Below, piece after piece: positions 22,151-34,133 of a stretch of 64,000 bases of DNA. The notes under the pieces are model-generated. The model was not told the origin of the DNA, ran no database searches, and saw only the letters and a list, made by a program, of their open reading frames with translations. Source of the DNA: Earliella scabrosa (lineage: Eukaryota; Basidiomycota; Agaricomycetes; Polyporales; Polyporaceae); NCBI GenBank assembly GCA_022605405.1, contig JABYQQ010000004.1:186001-250000 (forward strand). The letters are read 5' to 3'. Numbering within the stretch: the first letter of the stretch is position 1; the number at the start of each line of letters is the position of its first letter. Made by a program: the position numbers and the translations under genes.

Positions 22151-24374
22151 ATCTCTCCGGACTCGAAAGAGTAAGGGCGACAGAGCGTGACATGAGACCT
22201 CTTATGTCGTCGCTTCGGATTCTGCGCGGTTTCCAGCCGAGACCGCTTCTCCGGGCGACGCCGCTCCTCATTCATGGAAAGCGATGATAGCGATCCGCTC
22301 ACCTCGTCCACGAGACTGGTCTTCCTCTTGACCCCGTGTAGAACAGGGTCAGGAAGGTATGCGTCCGCCATGGTGATTGAGCTGAACGCGGACGTCTTGC
22401 GCGAAGGACCCGCCGGCCACTCGAATTGAGGCACAGTGCCAGCGGGCTCAGCCTGGAGTGCTCGAGCTCTCTCCGCTGATAGCCAGGGGTGCTGACATGC
22501 TCGAGCAGCAGTCATGCGCTGCCCTGGATTGTACTCCAAGAGATCGTTCAAGAAAGACTGACCTACAGAGGACTGAGCACCGATTGATTACAAAAGCACA
22601 GGAATCTCACCATCGATGCTCAGGCCGTACTCGGACAGCCTGCTCCAATCTACACCTTGATGAGAGTCGTCATAGAAGGGCTCCTCCTTCGTGAGCCTGA
22701 GACAAAAAGAAGTGATCAGTGCAAGCCTGGGGCCGGATCAATACGTTGACGTACATTATGAAGACCATGACGCCAAGACTCCAGCTGTCTGCGGTAAGAT
22801 TGTACCCGCCGCTAGTGTTTGAGAGCACCTCCGGTGCCACGAATAACGGCGTACCGCACCGCGTCTAATATCTCCAAGTCAGTTCCGAAAATGTAACTTG
22901 TGGCGTTACGGATACGCACATGGAGGTCCGTGCAAGAGTCGACCACCTTTGACATACCGAAATCAGCGACCTTCACGTTCAATCCTGTCTGAACGAGAAT
23001 GTTCTGAGGTTTCAGATCACGATGAACAATGTGATGCCGATGCATGTACTGTCGAATGACTGCTGTCAGGTCACGCAGCCACTAGGAGAACAGGAGTAGT
23101 ATAGGCTCACTGCGAGAGCGTCGCATATCTGGTAGGTCATCCGCTGAACTTCCCATTCAGCTGGTAGCAGCCACGTGAGTTATGCCGTAGACTCCGCGAT
23201 ATGGATATGATCTTACAGAGAGGATGCTCGCGCTCGCTCAGCAATGTCCACAGGTCGCCTCCTGGAACCAACTCGAGTACAACGTCTAGAAGCTAATGGT
23301 CAGTCGTCATTGATGTCAGGTATTGCCAGACGACGCACCGATACTGCTACCCTCGACGAAGTGCTCCTTAAACTCCACGATATGGGGATGCTTCAGACTC
23401 TTCAGGATATCTATCTCGCGCTCGAGTTGCCGTAGCCTGCCCGCCACCTTCCGACAAAGTACGTCGTGGTACGGGTCCCCGGCTTGGGCAGTAGTCACAC
23501 GACTGCCACGACCATCTTCAGGACGAGCGATCCGCTTGACAGCGTACCACTTCTTCTCGGCCTTGTGTAGTGCCTTGAAGACGGTAGCATACGACCCACG
23601 GCCGAGTTCGCGCGAAACGTCGTAGAACTCCTCGAGGCGGTGCGATAGCGAACGTCGGCTGCGGTCCATGTGCCAGATCCGGAGCACGAAGCCTGTGGAC
23701 TCAATCTCGTGAGCGCAATGTGATAGGGAACAAGGATGAAGCCTAACGCACTGTTGCTGCTGCCCTGCGTCTGACCGCCCACCTCGCCACTGAACCGACC
23801 GAGACTGAGGATGTCGTAGTCTTTGAGGATCGTGCTCTGGTCACTCTGGACATGCTCGTCGCAGACCTAGTGGGAGACCCCGTCAGTCAGACATTTTCAC
23901 GGTGAATAGTCCATACGAGACTTCAACACGCTCGATGCTCACCCACGTCCCGAACTGCCCGAGATTATGCAAGATCATCTCGGACTGACCCGGGGTCTCC
24001 TCTCCATTCCACTCAATCGTACAGTGTACGCCGCGGCCTAAACAGACATAGCCCTCAAGAATCAGCCCAGAGGAACGCAATCACGAGACGGAAGACTTAC
24101 TGATCTCCATCAAGCTTCTATCCAAGGGGAAGTCGCTCGGTAGCATCCCAGGCTGCGACTGCTTCGCGGCGCGTCCGATCGTGTACTTGCGCTGCGGCTT
24201 CACGAGATCCATACGGTACAGGTACGGATTCTTGTGGTTGAAGGGGATCAAGGAGCCCCAGACGCCGTCGGGGAGGATGTATGGCTGGTGAGGCTGCTCC
24301 TGAGTGGGCTGAGTGGATTGCTGCGATTCTCCGCTGTCGCCAGCGGAGGACGGTTCCGGGACTGCCACGGGCAT
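22129..24374 (-). CDS. FHA-domain Ser/Thr protein kinase, paralogue 3
   Basis: Starts MPVAVPEPSSAGDSG at 24374, with a Gln/Thr/Pro-rich leader and then GVWGSLIPFNHKNPYLYRMD, a block shared with paralogue 4. The FHA domain keeps KYTIGRA (Arg) and VHCTIEWNGEE (His), but the usual NGT reads GQFGTWVS, so the Asn contact is missing. The FHA end is ILKDYDILSLGR. The kinase part has GRGSYATVFKALH, YAVKRIAR, HIVHRDLKPQNILV, KVADFGMSKVVDS, CGTPLFVAPEV and [13 protein letters not shown], all intact. A nuclear-type basic tail (KRSRLE, KRRHKRSH) follows, then the ending GEIPGLGKR. The closest relative in the window is paralogue 4 (25.1 kb), which also ends with DEIPGLG. The tandem position suggests duplication. 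Confidence 0.82.
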
Positions 24375-25087
24375 AGTTGCGGCGCGCGTTCAGGGTTGAA
24401 GAACTCTGTTCAAGGTCACGTTAGACTACATAGTTGACAAGGAAAGGTGAGGAACAGCAACATACATTGCGAGTTATGAAGTGATGATTGCCGCGGAGCA
24501 CCGCTTGTTCGTCCGGCGCAGTTTGAGTCGACACAAGCGTCGAAGTCTTGATCTGGCTTTCGTGCAGCTAGCAATCGACAGCGACGAAACAAGCTAGGCA
24601 GAAGATAGACAGCAAAGCGTAAACGAGAGCCGCTGGAGAGGGGACATTCGAGGACCACCAGGTGGGGGCCCAGCGCGTCGACGTCGACGTGGGACGAGCA
24701 CCGCAGTTCGCGTCAGACGCGTTGAGTTTTCCCTAAGCCTCGCGTGTTGTAGCGGCGCTCGTCGGAGCTTCCAAACCTGTTCCAAACTCTGTTTACGACA
24801 TCGTACACGCTGCGCACTGAATGCGGATATAAGCACATACCGGTTGCGCATCATGATCACAACCGCCGCCGCGAGGTGTGGCTTGAGAACTTTGATCTTG
24901 ACGCTGGCGGCTATGAGACACATGCATGCATAAGACGCGAGATTTACGTGTAAGTACATGGGAAAGCAAGACAACTATGGACAGCTAGATGTAGCCTACA
25001 GTAGAAGATAGCATAATACAGAGCGACGCACGAAAGCCCGTATGGTCAAGTTACAAGAAACAAGAAAAATCGTACTACCACAGCTGG
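24375..25087. other. intergenic between tandem FHA kinases
   Basis: 713 bp with no supported gene. It holds the promoter of FHA kinase 3 and the 3' flank of FHA kinase 4, both read on the minus strand. Confidence 0.55.
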
Positions 25088-27263
25088 TCAACTTGCAGGA
25101 GGATCCTGGAACGTCCCCAGCCCCGGAATCTCATCCGTGTCCACGTCGAACGCGGTCCATGCACTAGACGCAGTGGAGTGCCCTTGCGGTTTGTCATTCA
25201 GGACAATCTTCTGCGGGGAGCCGTCCGGAGCCCTAGCACGCTTCGCCGCGGGCCCAGCAGCGTTGCCTTGATCATCCACGGACAAGCTGGAGAGAGACCG
25301 ACTTAGAGATGAGATCGCGCCCGCCTTCCGCTTCTTGCCGCGTGCAGGTTCTGCGATGGCCGGGGTCGGCTGTGTCGCAGTAGGGGTACGCGCGCCCGAG
25401 CCCTCCTCCTGGGTTCGACGCGCGAGGGAGAGCTCGCGCTCGAGCATGCGCGCTCTCTGTTTCGTCCCCTGCGCCGTCAGCCACTCGTGCTCGAGTGCGC
25501 GAGCGGGGGACATGCGCTTATCCGGATCGTATTCGAGCAAGCGGCTGATGAAGTCTATGCCTGTGTACCGTCAGATATCGGTGAATGACGGTGGAGGACA
25601 TGAGTGGTACGGACCCGTGTCGCTGATGTTGTACTCCCTCAACAAGTCCCAGTCGGGTTCGCCTCGGGTGTCGTCAGTGAAGGGGCTCGTCTTCGCAATC
25701 CTGATGATAGTTGTGTGTCAGGATGTACAAGGAGCACCAAGTCGTGAACGTACATCATAAACACCATCACGCCTAGACTCCAACTATCAACAACCTTGTC
25801 GTACCCTTTCTCGCTTTGGTCCATGACCTCAGGTGCTACGAATGCGGGTGTGCCGCATTTGGTCTGACAACTTGTGAATGATGCTATCCGAGTATCTGCA
25901 ACGTGGGAACGACGTACTTGCATCATGGATAGCGAGTCGATGACCTTCGCCAGTCCGAAATCGGCTACCTTGACGATGGGCGGGGTATCATCGGTCAAGA
26001 GCACGTTCTCCGGTTTGAGATCACGGTGAACAACGCCTTGTGCGTGCACGTACTGCACACAGAATTAAACATCATCGGGGTATGCAAGCACATGGGAACG
26101 CACCGCGAGGGCGTCGCAGATTTGGTACGTGAAGTACTGGGCCTCCGGTTCGACTGTCATGATCAGTGGGGGTCAGTCATTTAAGCGGAATTGAATATAG
26201 ATTACTTACGAAGAACTCCGCGCTTTAGAACGTGCGACATGAGGTCACCTCCCGGAACGAGCTCCAGCACAACACCTGCACATGGTCGTAAGCCATATAG
26301 ATCGATAGAAATGCTGGGTTTCACTCACTGACGCTGTATCCCTCGAAGAACGCCTCTTTGAGCTCACAAACATACTGATGCGACAATCCACGCAGTGCCT
26401 GCACCTCGCGCCGGAGATGCTTTGCCGTAGCCTTCATGCGCTCTTCCGCTCCGCGAAACGTTGCGGAGGTCAAGAGCTCACGAAGCCTGTCTCCCGAGAA
26501 CAATTTGATCGCGTACCACTTGCCTTCGTTCCGATGAAGAGCCTTCACGACGGTCGCATACGCACCTCTTCCCAGAACATGTTGAACGTCATAGAACTTA
26601 TAAAGGCCGTCCTTGGGGCGCTGGCTACTTGCCATATGCCGGAAGAAGAAACCTAATGTGGATTTAGAAGCAACGACCCATGATGTTGTATCAGGACTCA
26701 CGATAATCGTCTCGAGATCTTTCTGTAGATCTCTCACAGGGCGCACCAAACGAGATGACATTCCAGTCTCTCAGAAGTCGACATTCGCCTTTGCCAAGGC
26801 GTCTGCCATTGACCTGTCAATAATGTGGGAGGTCAATCATGGTACGAAGTACGCTGAATGACAGCTTATGTACTCACGAAGGTACCGTTCGAGGACTTCA
26901 GGTCTCTGACTATGACCGCTGAGGTGGCGGTTCCCTCGCCATCCCACTCTATCGTACAATGTCTATGACCTACGCTTCATGATCAGCGTCAACTTCCTGC
27001 TAACAGTGCTATACTGACTCACTGATCCTCGCAAAGTAAGGAAACGAGATATCGTTGACGCCATCGCGACGGCTCCTGCCTATGCTATAAGTCTTCTTCT
27101 GCCTGAGGAAGTCGATGCGAGATACATGAGGGTTGTTGTGGTTGAAGGGGATGAGCGAGCCCCAGATCTCAGTGTCTGTGATAGCGCGATCCTGAGAAGC
27201 CGGCTGCGTTGGCTGCGTTGACTGTTGCGTAGATTGTGTGGAGAAATCTGACTCGACGGCCAT
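25088..27263 (-). CDS. FHA-domain Ser/Thr protein kinase, paralogue 4
   Basis: Starts MAVESDFSTQSTQQSTQP at 27263. The FHA domain is complete: TYSIGRSRR (Arg), HCTIEWDGEG (His), LKSSNGTF (Asn), then VNGRRLGKGECRLLRDWNVI. This is the best-preserved FHA of the four. The kinase domain has [57 protein letters not shown] and [13 protein letters not shown]. The tail contains KKRKAGAISSLSRSLSSLS, a nuclear-localisation-like and phospho-site-rich segment, and ends EIPGLGTFQDPPAS. Domain order is that of Chk2/Rad53-type kinases: FHA first, kinase second, no second FHA. Neighbouring FunK1 paralogue 2 is divergent from it across 1.29 kb. Splice joints at the FHA/kinase border were checked by phase. Confidence 0.84.
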
Positions 27264-28552
27264 GACAACATGCGTATCTCAACTCCCCAGAGTCTGTCAC
27301 GATTGAACGATTGGGTACGATAACCCAACTGCGGAGTACCACCTGGCGAGGGACGCAAGTGCGACGGTTTGGTATGTTGCTATGAGTCAGATATGGGCCC
27401 AAAACCACGTTCAGTCATCGGGAGACGCGTCGAGGTGAAGAGAGCGCGTGCTGTGCAGACCGTCGGAGCTTGTCGGAGCCGCAACCTTGACTCAAGCGCT
27501 CTAGTCGGACCGAGTTGCCCCGAACTTCGAACCACCCGGTACGGCTAAAGCCTATGCCTCACGTACCACTGGGTCATGTCATGATGGTAATGGTAGTGTT
27601 CTCCGCCAGAGAACGCTACGGCCTTAGTCGAATGACAGTACTGACGTCTTCCACGGTACGGTGGTTAAGACTAGTACTCGCAGACGCTAGATGAACAGCA
27701 CGATACGAGCTCCCGAGCTGTCATCCATGTTTTGGAAGAGTCAGCATCAAGTTATATCACCGACATATAGCGGTCTCGATTGTATGAGACAAGCAGTCTA
27801 AGGTCTCCTGGAGAAAGTTCGCCGTCGTCGGCCGACGAGATGGCGTGGGCGCTTGTCTTTGTTCGCTTGCCCAATTTGGCGGTTTGAACTCCGCAATTCA
27901 TGTTTCGAACCAAACGTTCACCAACCCTGTCACCTCATCCACGGCTACCCACCGGCCGCATCCTCAGCGACTCATTGCTCTATTGTGTAAGTCAGAACTC
28001 AGGGTCTCAATGAAGCCCATACGGTCTGCTGACTCGTCTACAGACCACCAGTGCGACGCGCGGAGTCCATAGTCACGGCACTCGTTTTTGAGACAGACTC
28101 CAGCCACACGGTAGGTCTGCGCTCATGGTCTGTGGTGGCCGTAGGCTAATTTGGTACACAAATTGCTTACTGGAATATTATTGGTCCCAATCTCTCGTAT
28201 AGACCACCTAGAATTGGTATGTTCCGAAATCCGCTCCTTGACCACCTCCACAATGTCTGACCACCCACCGTTAGCTCTCCTGGCCCTTTCAACGCAACTG
28301 ATAGTGCCCAGGAAGGCCCTCTGGAGCGCATCTGTAGTACTCCATCTACACGTACCTGCCCTTTTTCAACGAGACTCAACACCCCGGCGCTGGTACGGCC
28401 CAACCACCTTCCCCAGAACGGGCAGAGCAATCCCCTAACTCAAAGCACCCTAGCTTACCTCACACTTCCTCGGACGAACGCTTTCTGCCACTAACCAACA
28501 CACCTACAACCCACAGAAACGCAAAGAGCGCCGCTTCTTTCCTATCAGATCC
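27264..28552. other. divergent intergenic region, FHA kinase 4 / FunK1 kinase 2
   Basis: 1.29 kb between two divergent start codons, with no supported gene. It must contain both promoters. No clear TATA box or inverted repeat stood out. Confidence 0.55.
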
Positions 28553-31500
28553 ATGAACTCGCAAATAGCTTCACGGTTCTACCAGCTGCCTACAGCGACA
28601 CTTCTTGTGCTTGTTCCAGGAACGGGACCCACCCCGGAGCAACGCAAGTTATTCAAATCTTGTGACCTGAAGGGAGTGACTCGACAGTCGCAAATTCACC
28701 AGAAACTCGTGCGTTGCGTCTGTTGTCATCGTCTAACGTGTGCTAATGACGAGATTAGTCCGCAGTGGTCAATTCAATCCTCGACGCAGCTGGTGTCTCC
28801 GACCTCCGTTACTGGCACACGATCTCGCACAAGGCTGCGGCTGGAAGCGAGGGACAATCCGACGCGTACAACGACGGCGGCGTCTACCTGTTCGACAACC
28901 CATTAGCACAAGCCGTTTCGGAGCTCGACGAAGAAGAACTCGAGAAGAACTCAATGAACAACCCGGGCCTGAAGACATCCAACCTCGCCCGTCGGTCCTG
29001 GCATCACATATCCGTCCCTTGTGAGGTCAAATTCGAGCTCGACGCATCGGCGTTCTACTTTCGCAACCACCAGCGTCTTACGAGGGGAGCTGGCGAGAGC
29101 GTGGGGATTCGGTCCGCCAATGACCGTCACGAAGGATCTACGTTCCCCTCGCAGCCGGAGGATGAGAAACGTTGCTCGGACACTTCCGGTCAGTGAGCCA
29201 TGAATGCGTGATTGGCGTTGCTCATCGTGTCACTTCTATTCTAGGTGATTCCGACGCGGATCGGGACGAGCCTCCTGCAGACGCGACTGTTCCTGAAAGC
29301 GATGTCCCGGACAGGCGCAGAGTCACGCGCGAGATGCCCTACTATATTCGTCGTTCGCGCAAAGGGCAGAAAGGTCTTGCACACTTTGTTGAGTACATGA
29401 CGAACATTCTCACGTGCCAGCACCGCGCCTACTGCTTCTCCATCTACATCCTCCGTGACAGGGGCCGCATTCTGTACTTTGATCGAAACGGTGTCCTCAT
29501 AACGGAGCCCTTCGTCTGGACTAGCAACGAGTCTCCCCTACACGACTTTGTCTGGAAGATAGCGCAGATGGAGCGCCTCCAGTTGGGCTATGACACGACC
29601 GCCACGCTCGCACCAGAGGCGGAGATCGACCTGTTCAGGCGCATGGCTCTCGACCCCGAGGTTCCAGCAGAGGTGCAGCAATACGTCAGGGACGCGACAG
29701 AGGGGTCGTGGCCCCTCTACAAGCTCAGTGTCGTGGCGTCGAAGCTCACCGCTGAGGTCAGACTGGCTACTGAGGACGACCCGGAATCGAAGGCCCTCGT
29801 CGAGGCCGAAATCAAGAGCAGTCAGGAGGTCCATTTGTTCATCGTCGGACGCCCGCACTTTGCGGCTGAAGGACTTATCGGTCGATGCACGAGAGGTTAT
29901 GTCGCGTTCCAATTGCTTCCCAACACTCCGAGCGGTGGTCGACTGTGCTACCTCAAGGACTGCTGGAGAGCTTGTGTTCCAGGACGAACTCGTCCGGAAC
30001 ATGCCATCTACGAAGTGCTGCGCCAACACAACGCGTCTAACGTTGCAACGCTAATCTGTGGGGGCGATGTCTGCAGCCCTTTCGGGCCCGTTGAATGCAT
30101 CCCACAATGCACCCGGGTAGATGAAGTCTTGCATGCTAAGGACGGGAAACGGCTTGCTCGTCGCGTGCATTATCGCATCGTCACAGAGGAGATAGGCCTT
30201 CCGCTCCGAAGTTTCAAGAACTTCAAGGAGTTGTCATCGGTTATGGCCGGTGCAATCATGGGTGAGCACAGCATGCTGTACTGAGATGTTTCTTCGTCTA
30301 ACAAAGTCATCAGGGCACCACGAGGCTTGGAAGAAAGCGGGAGTATTGCATTGTGATATCAGTGTGGGCAACATCATGATTAAACCACGCACTCGTGAGG
30401 GCTTCTTGATCGACTGGAACCTGGCGTGCTTCGCGTCGGAGCTGTGTATAGGTCCCGTAAAGCCCGATCCTGCGGTATGTGACCGAGAATCCGTTGATAC
30501 TATACAATACTCATGACTGTTTGTCGAGCAGGGCACTTGGCAATATCGTTCTGCACTCAGCCTTCGATACCCAAGAAAACCTTATCGACTCTCCGACGAT
30601 TTGGAGGCTTTTGTTCACGTCTATCGACATCTCGTCCTCCAGTACCACCCCATAGATAGGGTGTTTCTCGTGCCCGATGCGCAGAGGCCTTACGATGAGG
30701 CCTATGTGAAGGACGGGATCACGATTGGGGGCACACTGAAGTTAGCGGCCCTGTGTCTCCCCTATCCGCCCTTCAATGTCGTTGGCAATCCGCAGCTCCA
30801 GAAGGTTCTGGTCGAACTTGCTGAAGGATGCGCGAAGTCCTACATGCCGATTGATCTGTCTAGCATGCAAACGAGATATGGTCTCACACACTCCACCCAA
30901 GCTATCCCCCGCTTGGCAGACGTAATGACGGAAACATTGAACAGACTTGAAGATGACCCTGTCTATCAAGAGATGAAGGCAGCGGCAAAGTCATCGCGGG
31001 TCGCTCAATCCGTCGTAACCCCCCTTTCGCCATCTGGTGCTCCACCCCCCGACTCAGATCCTTGTCAAGTCAAAGGCTATCTGGCTCGCCACTGCCATCT
31101 CTATGAGACGTTTTCCAAACACCGCCTCGCCCCCAATCGTGACGACAAGAGCGGAGATCGATTTCCTCTGATGCGGGGCTATCATATTGGCGACTTTTCA
31201 CAAGTTGCGAGTCTTGACCATTCGCACCCCTCTCGGTCTGGCACTCCCGACGCCCGGCTACAAAGTTCCAGTCACGAAGGCTCTTCCCTTGAATCATCCG
31301 TTGGTTCAGCACCTCCGCCGCTCCCCATGGTGTCGTCGCCTTCGGCTCTCGAGTCCCAGCCTGCGAGTCTGAGCCCGACACGCGAAGATAGAGGCGCCCC
31401 AGAAGACAGGCTTGAACAAGAATTGCCGAGGTCGTCGAGGCCAGGCCAGAGCGACAGTGCTGTCCCCGGGATAGGCTCTACTCCTCCGAATCAGGGTGGT

Positions 31501-31659
31501 CGGCCAAACCCCTCTCTCGACGCTTCTGCAGGTCGGAGCGTCGCAGAGCGTGGCACCGCCCATGATACTATTCTTCGGAAGCGAGCGCGAACCCAATCCG
31601 AGGAGCCGGAGTCTATCGCCGAGCTCGAAGACGAACCAGCGCCGAAGCGTCGTGCTTGA
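28553..31659 (+). CDS. FunK1-family fungal protein kinase, paralogue 2
   Basis: Five exons (28553-28708, 28759-29188, 29245-30261, 30314-30474, 30532-31659) sum to 2892 nt, 963 aa, all phases consistent. The order is an N-terminal region (YLFDNPLAQAVSELDEEELE), ARRSWHHISVPCEVKFELDA, the β-strand block SIYILRDRGRILYFDRNG, GRCTRGYVAFQL with YLKDCWRA, HAIYEVLRQHN, then the catalytic exon GVLHCDISVGNIMI and GFLIDWNLACFA, and the C-lobe GTWQYRSALSLRYPRKPY. HRD is changed to HCD, although the catalytic Asp remains, and the usual DWD reads DWN. The long Ser/Pro tail ends in KRRA. It is the only + strand FunK1 of the cluster and its N-terminus differs from the other three, so it is an older or separately acquired copy. 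Confidence 0.85.
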
Positions 31660-32096
31660 CTCACGATTTGTGCATAACATCGGGTGTTCGTTGCACACTC
31701 ATAAGGACTTGCTATGCTATTGTCTGCGTTGTGTGCCATTGCTCCACTGTCTACAATGTTCGTACTGCTTGTAGTGACCGAATCTTGTATGCATATTTTT
31801 GGATCACGTCTGTACGCGTAGCATCTCTCCCGCGACCACTTCTCGTCATTACCTTCACATCTTCATCTCACTGTGCAGTGCATCAACGGTAGCCACGGAG
31901 ATAGAGACTCAAACACGCCGACATTGAATACGGTGAGCGCACGCTCACACCATTGCTCATGTCATCGACTGATGGACTAGTAACTACTTACCAACTATCT
32001 ACTAACCTTAGAACCACGCACCTTGCACTGACCCTCAATAACTCTCACCGCGCCTTATAATCCTTATATCCGAGGTTGGAGCCGAGTTGACTCCAT
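31660..32096. other. convergent intergenic spacer
   Basis: 437 bp between the FunK1 kinase (+) and the chimeric flavoprotein derivative (-). No gene supported; T/A-richer than its flanks, as expected of 3' regions. Confidence 0.55.
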
Positions 32097-33290
32097 CTAG
32101 GCGCTGCTAGCGGGTCCCTGGGCGGCCTCCGTCTGAGAGGACGGCCCCGGACCTCCAGCAGAGGACGGCTCGCGTCCAGACGGACGCATGAAGTACGGCG
32201 GTGGTCCCGCAGGACTATCATTCGGAGGGAAGTGGCCAAACCCGAAAGGTCCCACCGGTGGCGGGCCTGAAAAGAGAACCGAGACAGAGCCTCCTCCGCC
32301 CGCGGCCAGCAGACCAAAAGACGCGGGGGGCGGGAAGGCTGGATGGATGTTTTCAGGCGAGCCCGAGGGACCGGGGCCGAAGCTCGGTGGAGGCGGGAAG
32401 GGCGGGTGCGACCCAGCGCTGGGGAACCCGTCAGCGGATGGAGGGAAGGGAGGAGGTGCGTCTGGGGGAGCGGAACCGAACGCCTCAGGTTGAGGCTGAC
32501 CAGTGGCGGATGAGGGTGGGAACGGGGGATGAACGTGGAGCGGATGACCGCGTCCACTATGGTTGAGACCGAAGGGGCCTCCGAACGGCCGACGATGCAG
32601 GCCAGGTCCACCTCGACCAAAGGGCGCACCGCCGACATGTCCGCCTCGAGCGGAGCCGGCTCCGGGATGTCCGCGTCTTCCAGCGCCGCCGCGGTGCCAA
32701 GCGTGGCCAGGGAATCCGCCTCTTCCACCTCTACCAGAGGAGACGCCAAAATCGTACCAGGGGGTGAATGGGGCCCCAAAGCCGGAGAAGCCGTTGATGT
32801 CAGCGAGCTCGGGAAGAGCGAAGACGTCTCCGCGGCCGAGAGCTTCAATCACGTCTCCAAGCTGTGGGAACATAGCGAAGTGCGCCGCTGCTGCATGCGG
32901 CGATGGAGCCTCGGGCACTGTGCTGTTGCTAGTGCCGATGAAGAGATCGCAGACGGCGGTCTGACCGTTGACGAATGTGAGCTCGTGCTTGCCGTCGTCG
33001 AGGGTGCGCGCCGACGAAAAGACATAGTCCCAAAGAATGGACTCGGGAGGACAAGCGTCCACGAGCTTCTTACGCAGGTTCTCTTGGGCTTCGTCTTGAT
33101 CCTCGTTATCCCCAACGGGACGCTGCTCAGAGTTGCCGGTGCTCTCTGGGACGGTGGGAGCCGCGCCAGGCTCGTAAAGCGTCGCGGAGATACCGCGACG
33201 GTAGAGTGCGAGGAGGAGACTGAGCGCACCGATACCGCCGCCGAGGACGGCGACCTTCGGCTGGGCGGGGGCTGAAGTAGTGCTGGACAT
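32097..33290 (-). CDS. FAD-monooxygenase-derived protein with RGG and PPFPP low-complexity tail
   Basis: One intronless frame of 397 codons from ATG at 33290. Residues 12-45 are a Rossmann dinucleotide motif (VAVLGGGIGALSLLLALYRR), and residues about 85-165 still align with the monooxygenase next door: RKKLVDACPPESILW against RKILFDACPSESIKW, and HELTFVNGQTAVCDLFIGTS against HELSFTNGFTTTCDFVVGAD. Residues between these blocks are deleted, the GADGAHS motif is degraded to GTSNSTV, and the whole C-terminal flavin half with GDAAH is absent. The rest is RGG-rich (GRGGRGGFPGHAWHRGG), then repeats of PPFPP spaced by Phe/Gly/Ser/Pro. Flavin-dependent hydroxylation is very unlikely. The tail resembles RNA-binding or condensate-forming low-complexity domains; that function is inference. 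It could also be a pseudogene whose frame happens to stay open. Confidence 0.6.
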   Translation of the reverse strand: MSSTTSAPAQPKVAVLGGGIGALSLLLALYRRGISATLYEPGAAPTVPESTGNSEQRPVGDNEDQDEAQENLRKKLVDACPPESILWDYVFSSARTLDDGKHELTFVNGQTAVCDLFIGTSNSTVPEAPSPHAAAAHFAMFPQLGDVIEALGRGDVFALPELADINGFSGFGAPFTPWYDFGVSSGRGGRGGFPGHAWHRGGAGRRGHPGAGSARGGHVGGAPFGRGGPGLHRRPFGGPFGLNHSGRGHPLHVHPPFPPSSATGQPQPEAFGSAPPDAPPPFPPSADGFPSAGSHPPFPPPPSFGPGPSGSPENIHPAFPPPASFGLLAAGGGGSVSVLFSGPPPVGPFGFGHFPPNDSPAGPPPYFMRPSGREPSSAGGPGPSSQTEAAQGPASSA

Positions 33291-34133
33291 GGAGAAGGGT
33301 GGTTACTGGTGTGTAGATGCGCGTAGGGGAGATGCTTGTGGGAACGAACTCACCGGATACGAAGTGTGTTGAGGCTCCTTGCATACCGACATGTAGCCCT
33401 TATATACTGATTGAGAGCCTGAGGTCCAGCGAGCGTCGGCTGGGCGCAGCACTGGAAGCCGGCCGAACGCGTCATGTTCAAGACTCGCCTTGACTCATGC
33501 GTTGCGCTAGATCGTTCGACGGTCCTGCTGCGCATGGTGGCGTCTAACGCCTGGCTTTGGAGTTCGCAAGCAAATGACTCACGCAGCCGACCAGGACAGT
33601 CGCGATTAGGAGCGAGAGCCAGTCGCGATGCACAGACTGCGGGCCTGGATGAGCGATTCGCAACCTAGTCATGTACGTGCAATCTCGAGTCGTGAGATTG
33701 TGACTCACCGCGAGTCTTCGTGTGAACTACTACCTTGGGCCGTGAGTGTCTAGATCTCTAAGACCGAGTTCGGAGTGTCAGACAAGGTGGAATGCATACG
33801 AGGATGACTCACTGCCAGCCTAGAGCCCCTGAACGACGGGAAGCGGGCTAGGTAGTGCACTGGCCGCGAGGAACATGAATACACCTCGTTCGTTCCCTTG
33901 AGCCTTCAGATTTTCGAGTCTAGAAGTGACTAGTCCGCGCGGTGTAGATGAGGAGAGTGTATTGAAGGGACTTACTGATGCACTACTTACCGGGCGGTTG
34001 AGATAACATGACTACTACACACTTACCTTCCTAGCTACTTCACCTACCAGAGCTACGAATACGACTACTGCGCACGCACCTGCCTATCTAGCCCACCACT
34101 GTACAAGCCAACTGCCAAACAGCGATCCACGAT
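33291..34133. other. intergenic between flavoprotein paralogues
   Basis: 843 bp without a supported gene, between two minus-strand genes. It contains the promoter of the chimeric gene. No repeat was recognised. Confidence 0.5.

Noticed and set aside
32529..33275. A 248-codon + strand frame over the chimeric flavoprotein
   Set aside because: It is the antisense of the minus-strand gene whose Rossmann motif and homology to the neighbouring enzyme are unmistakable; no motifs in the + frame.
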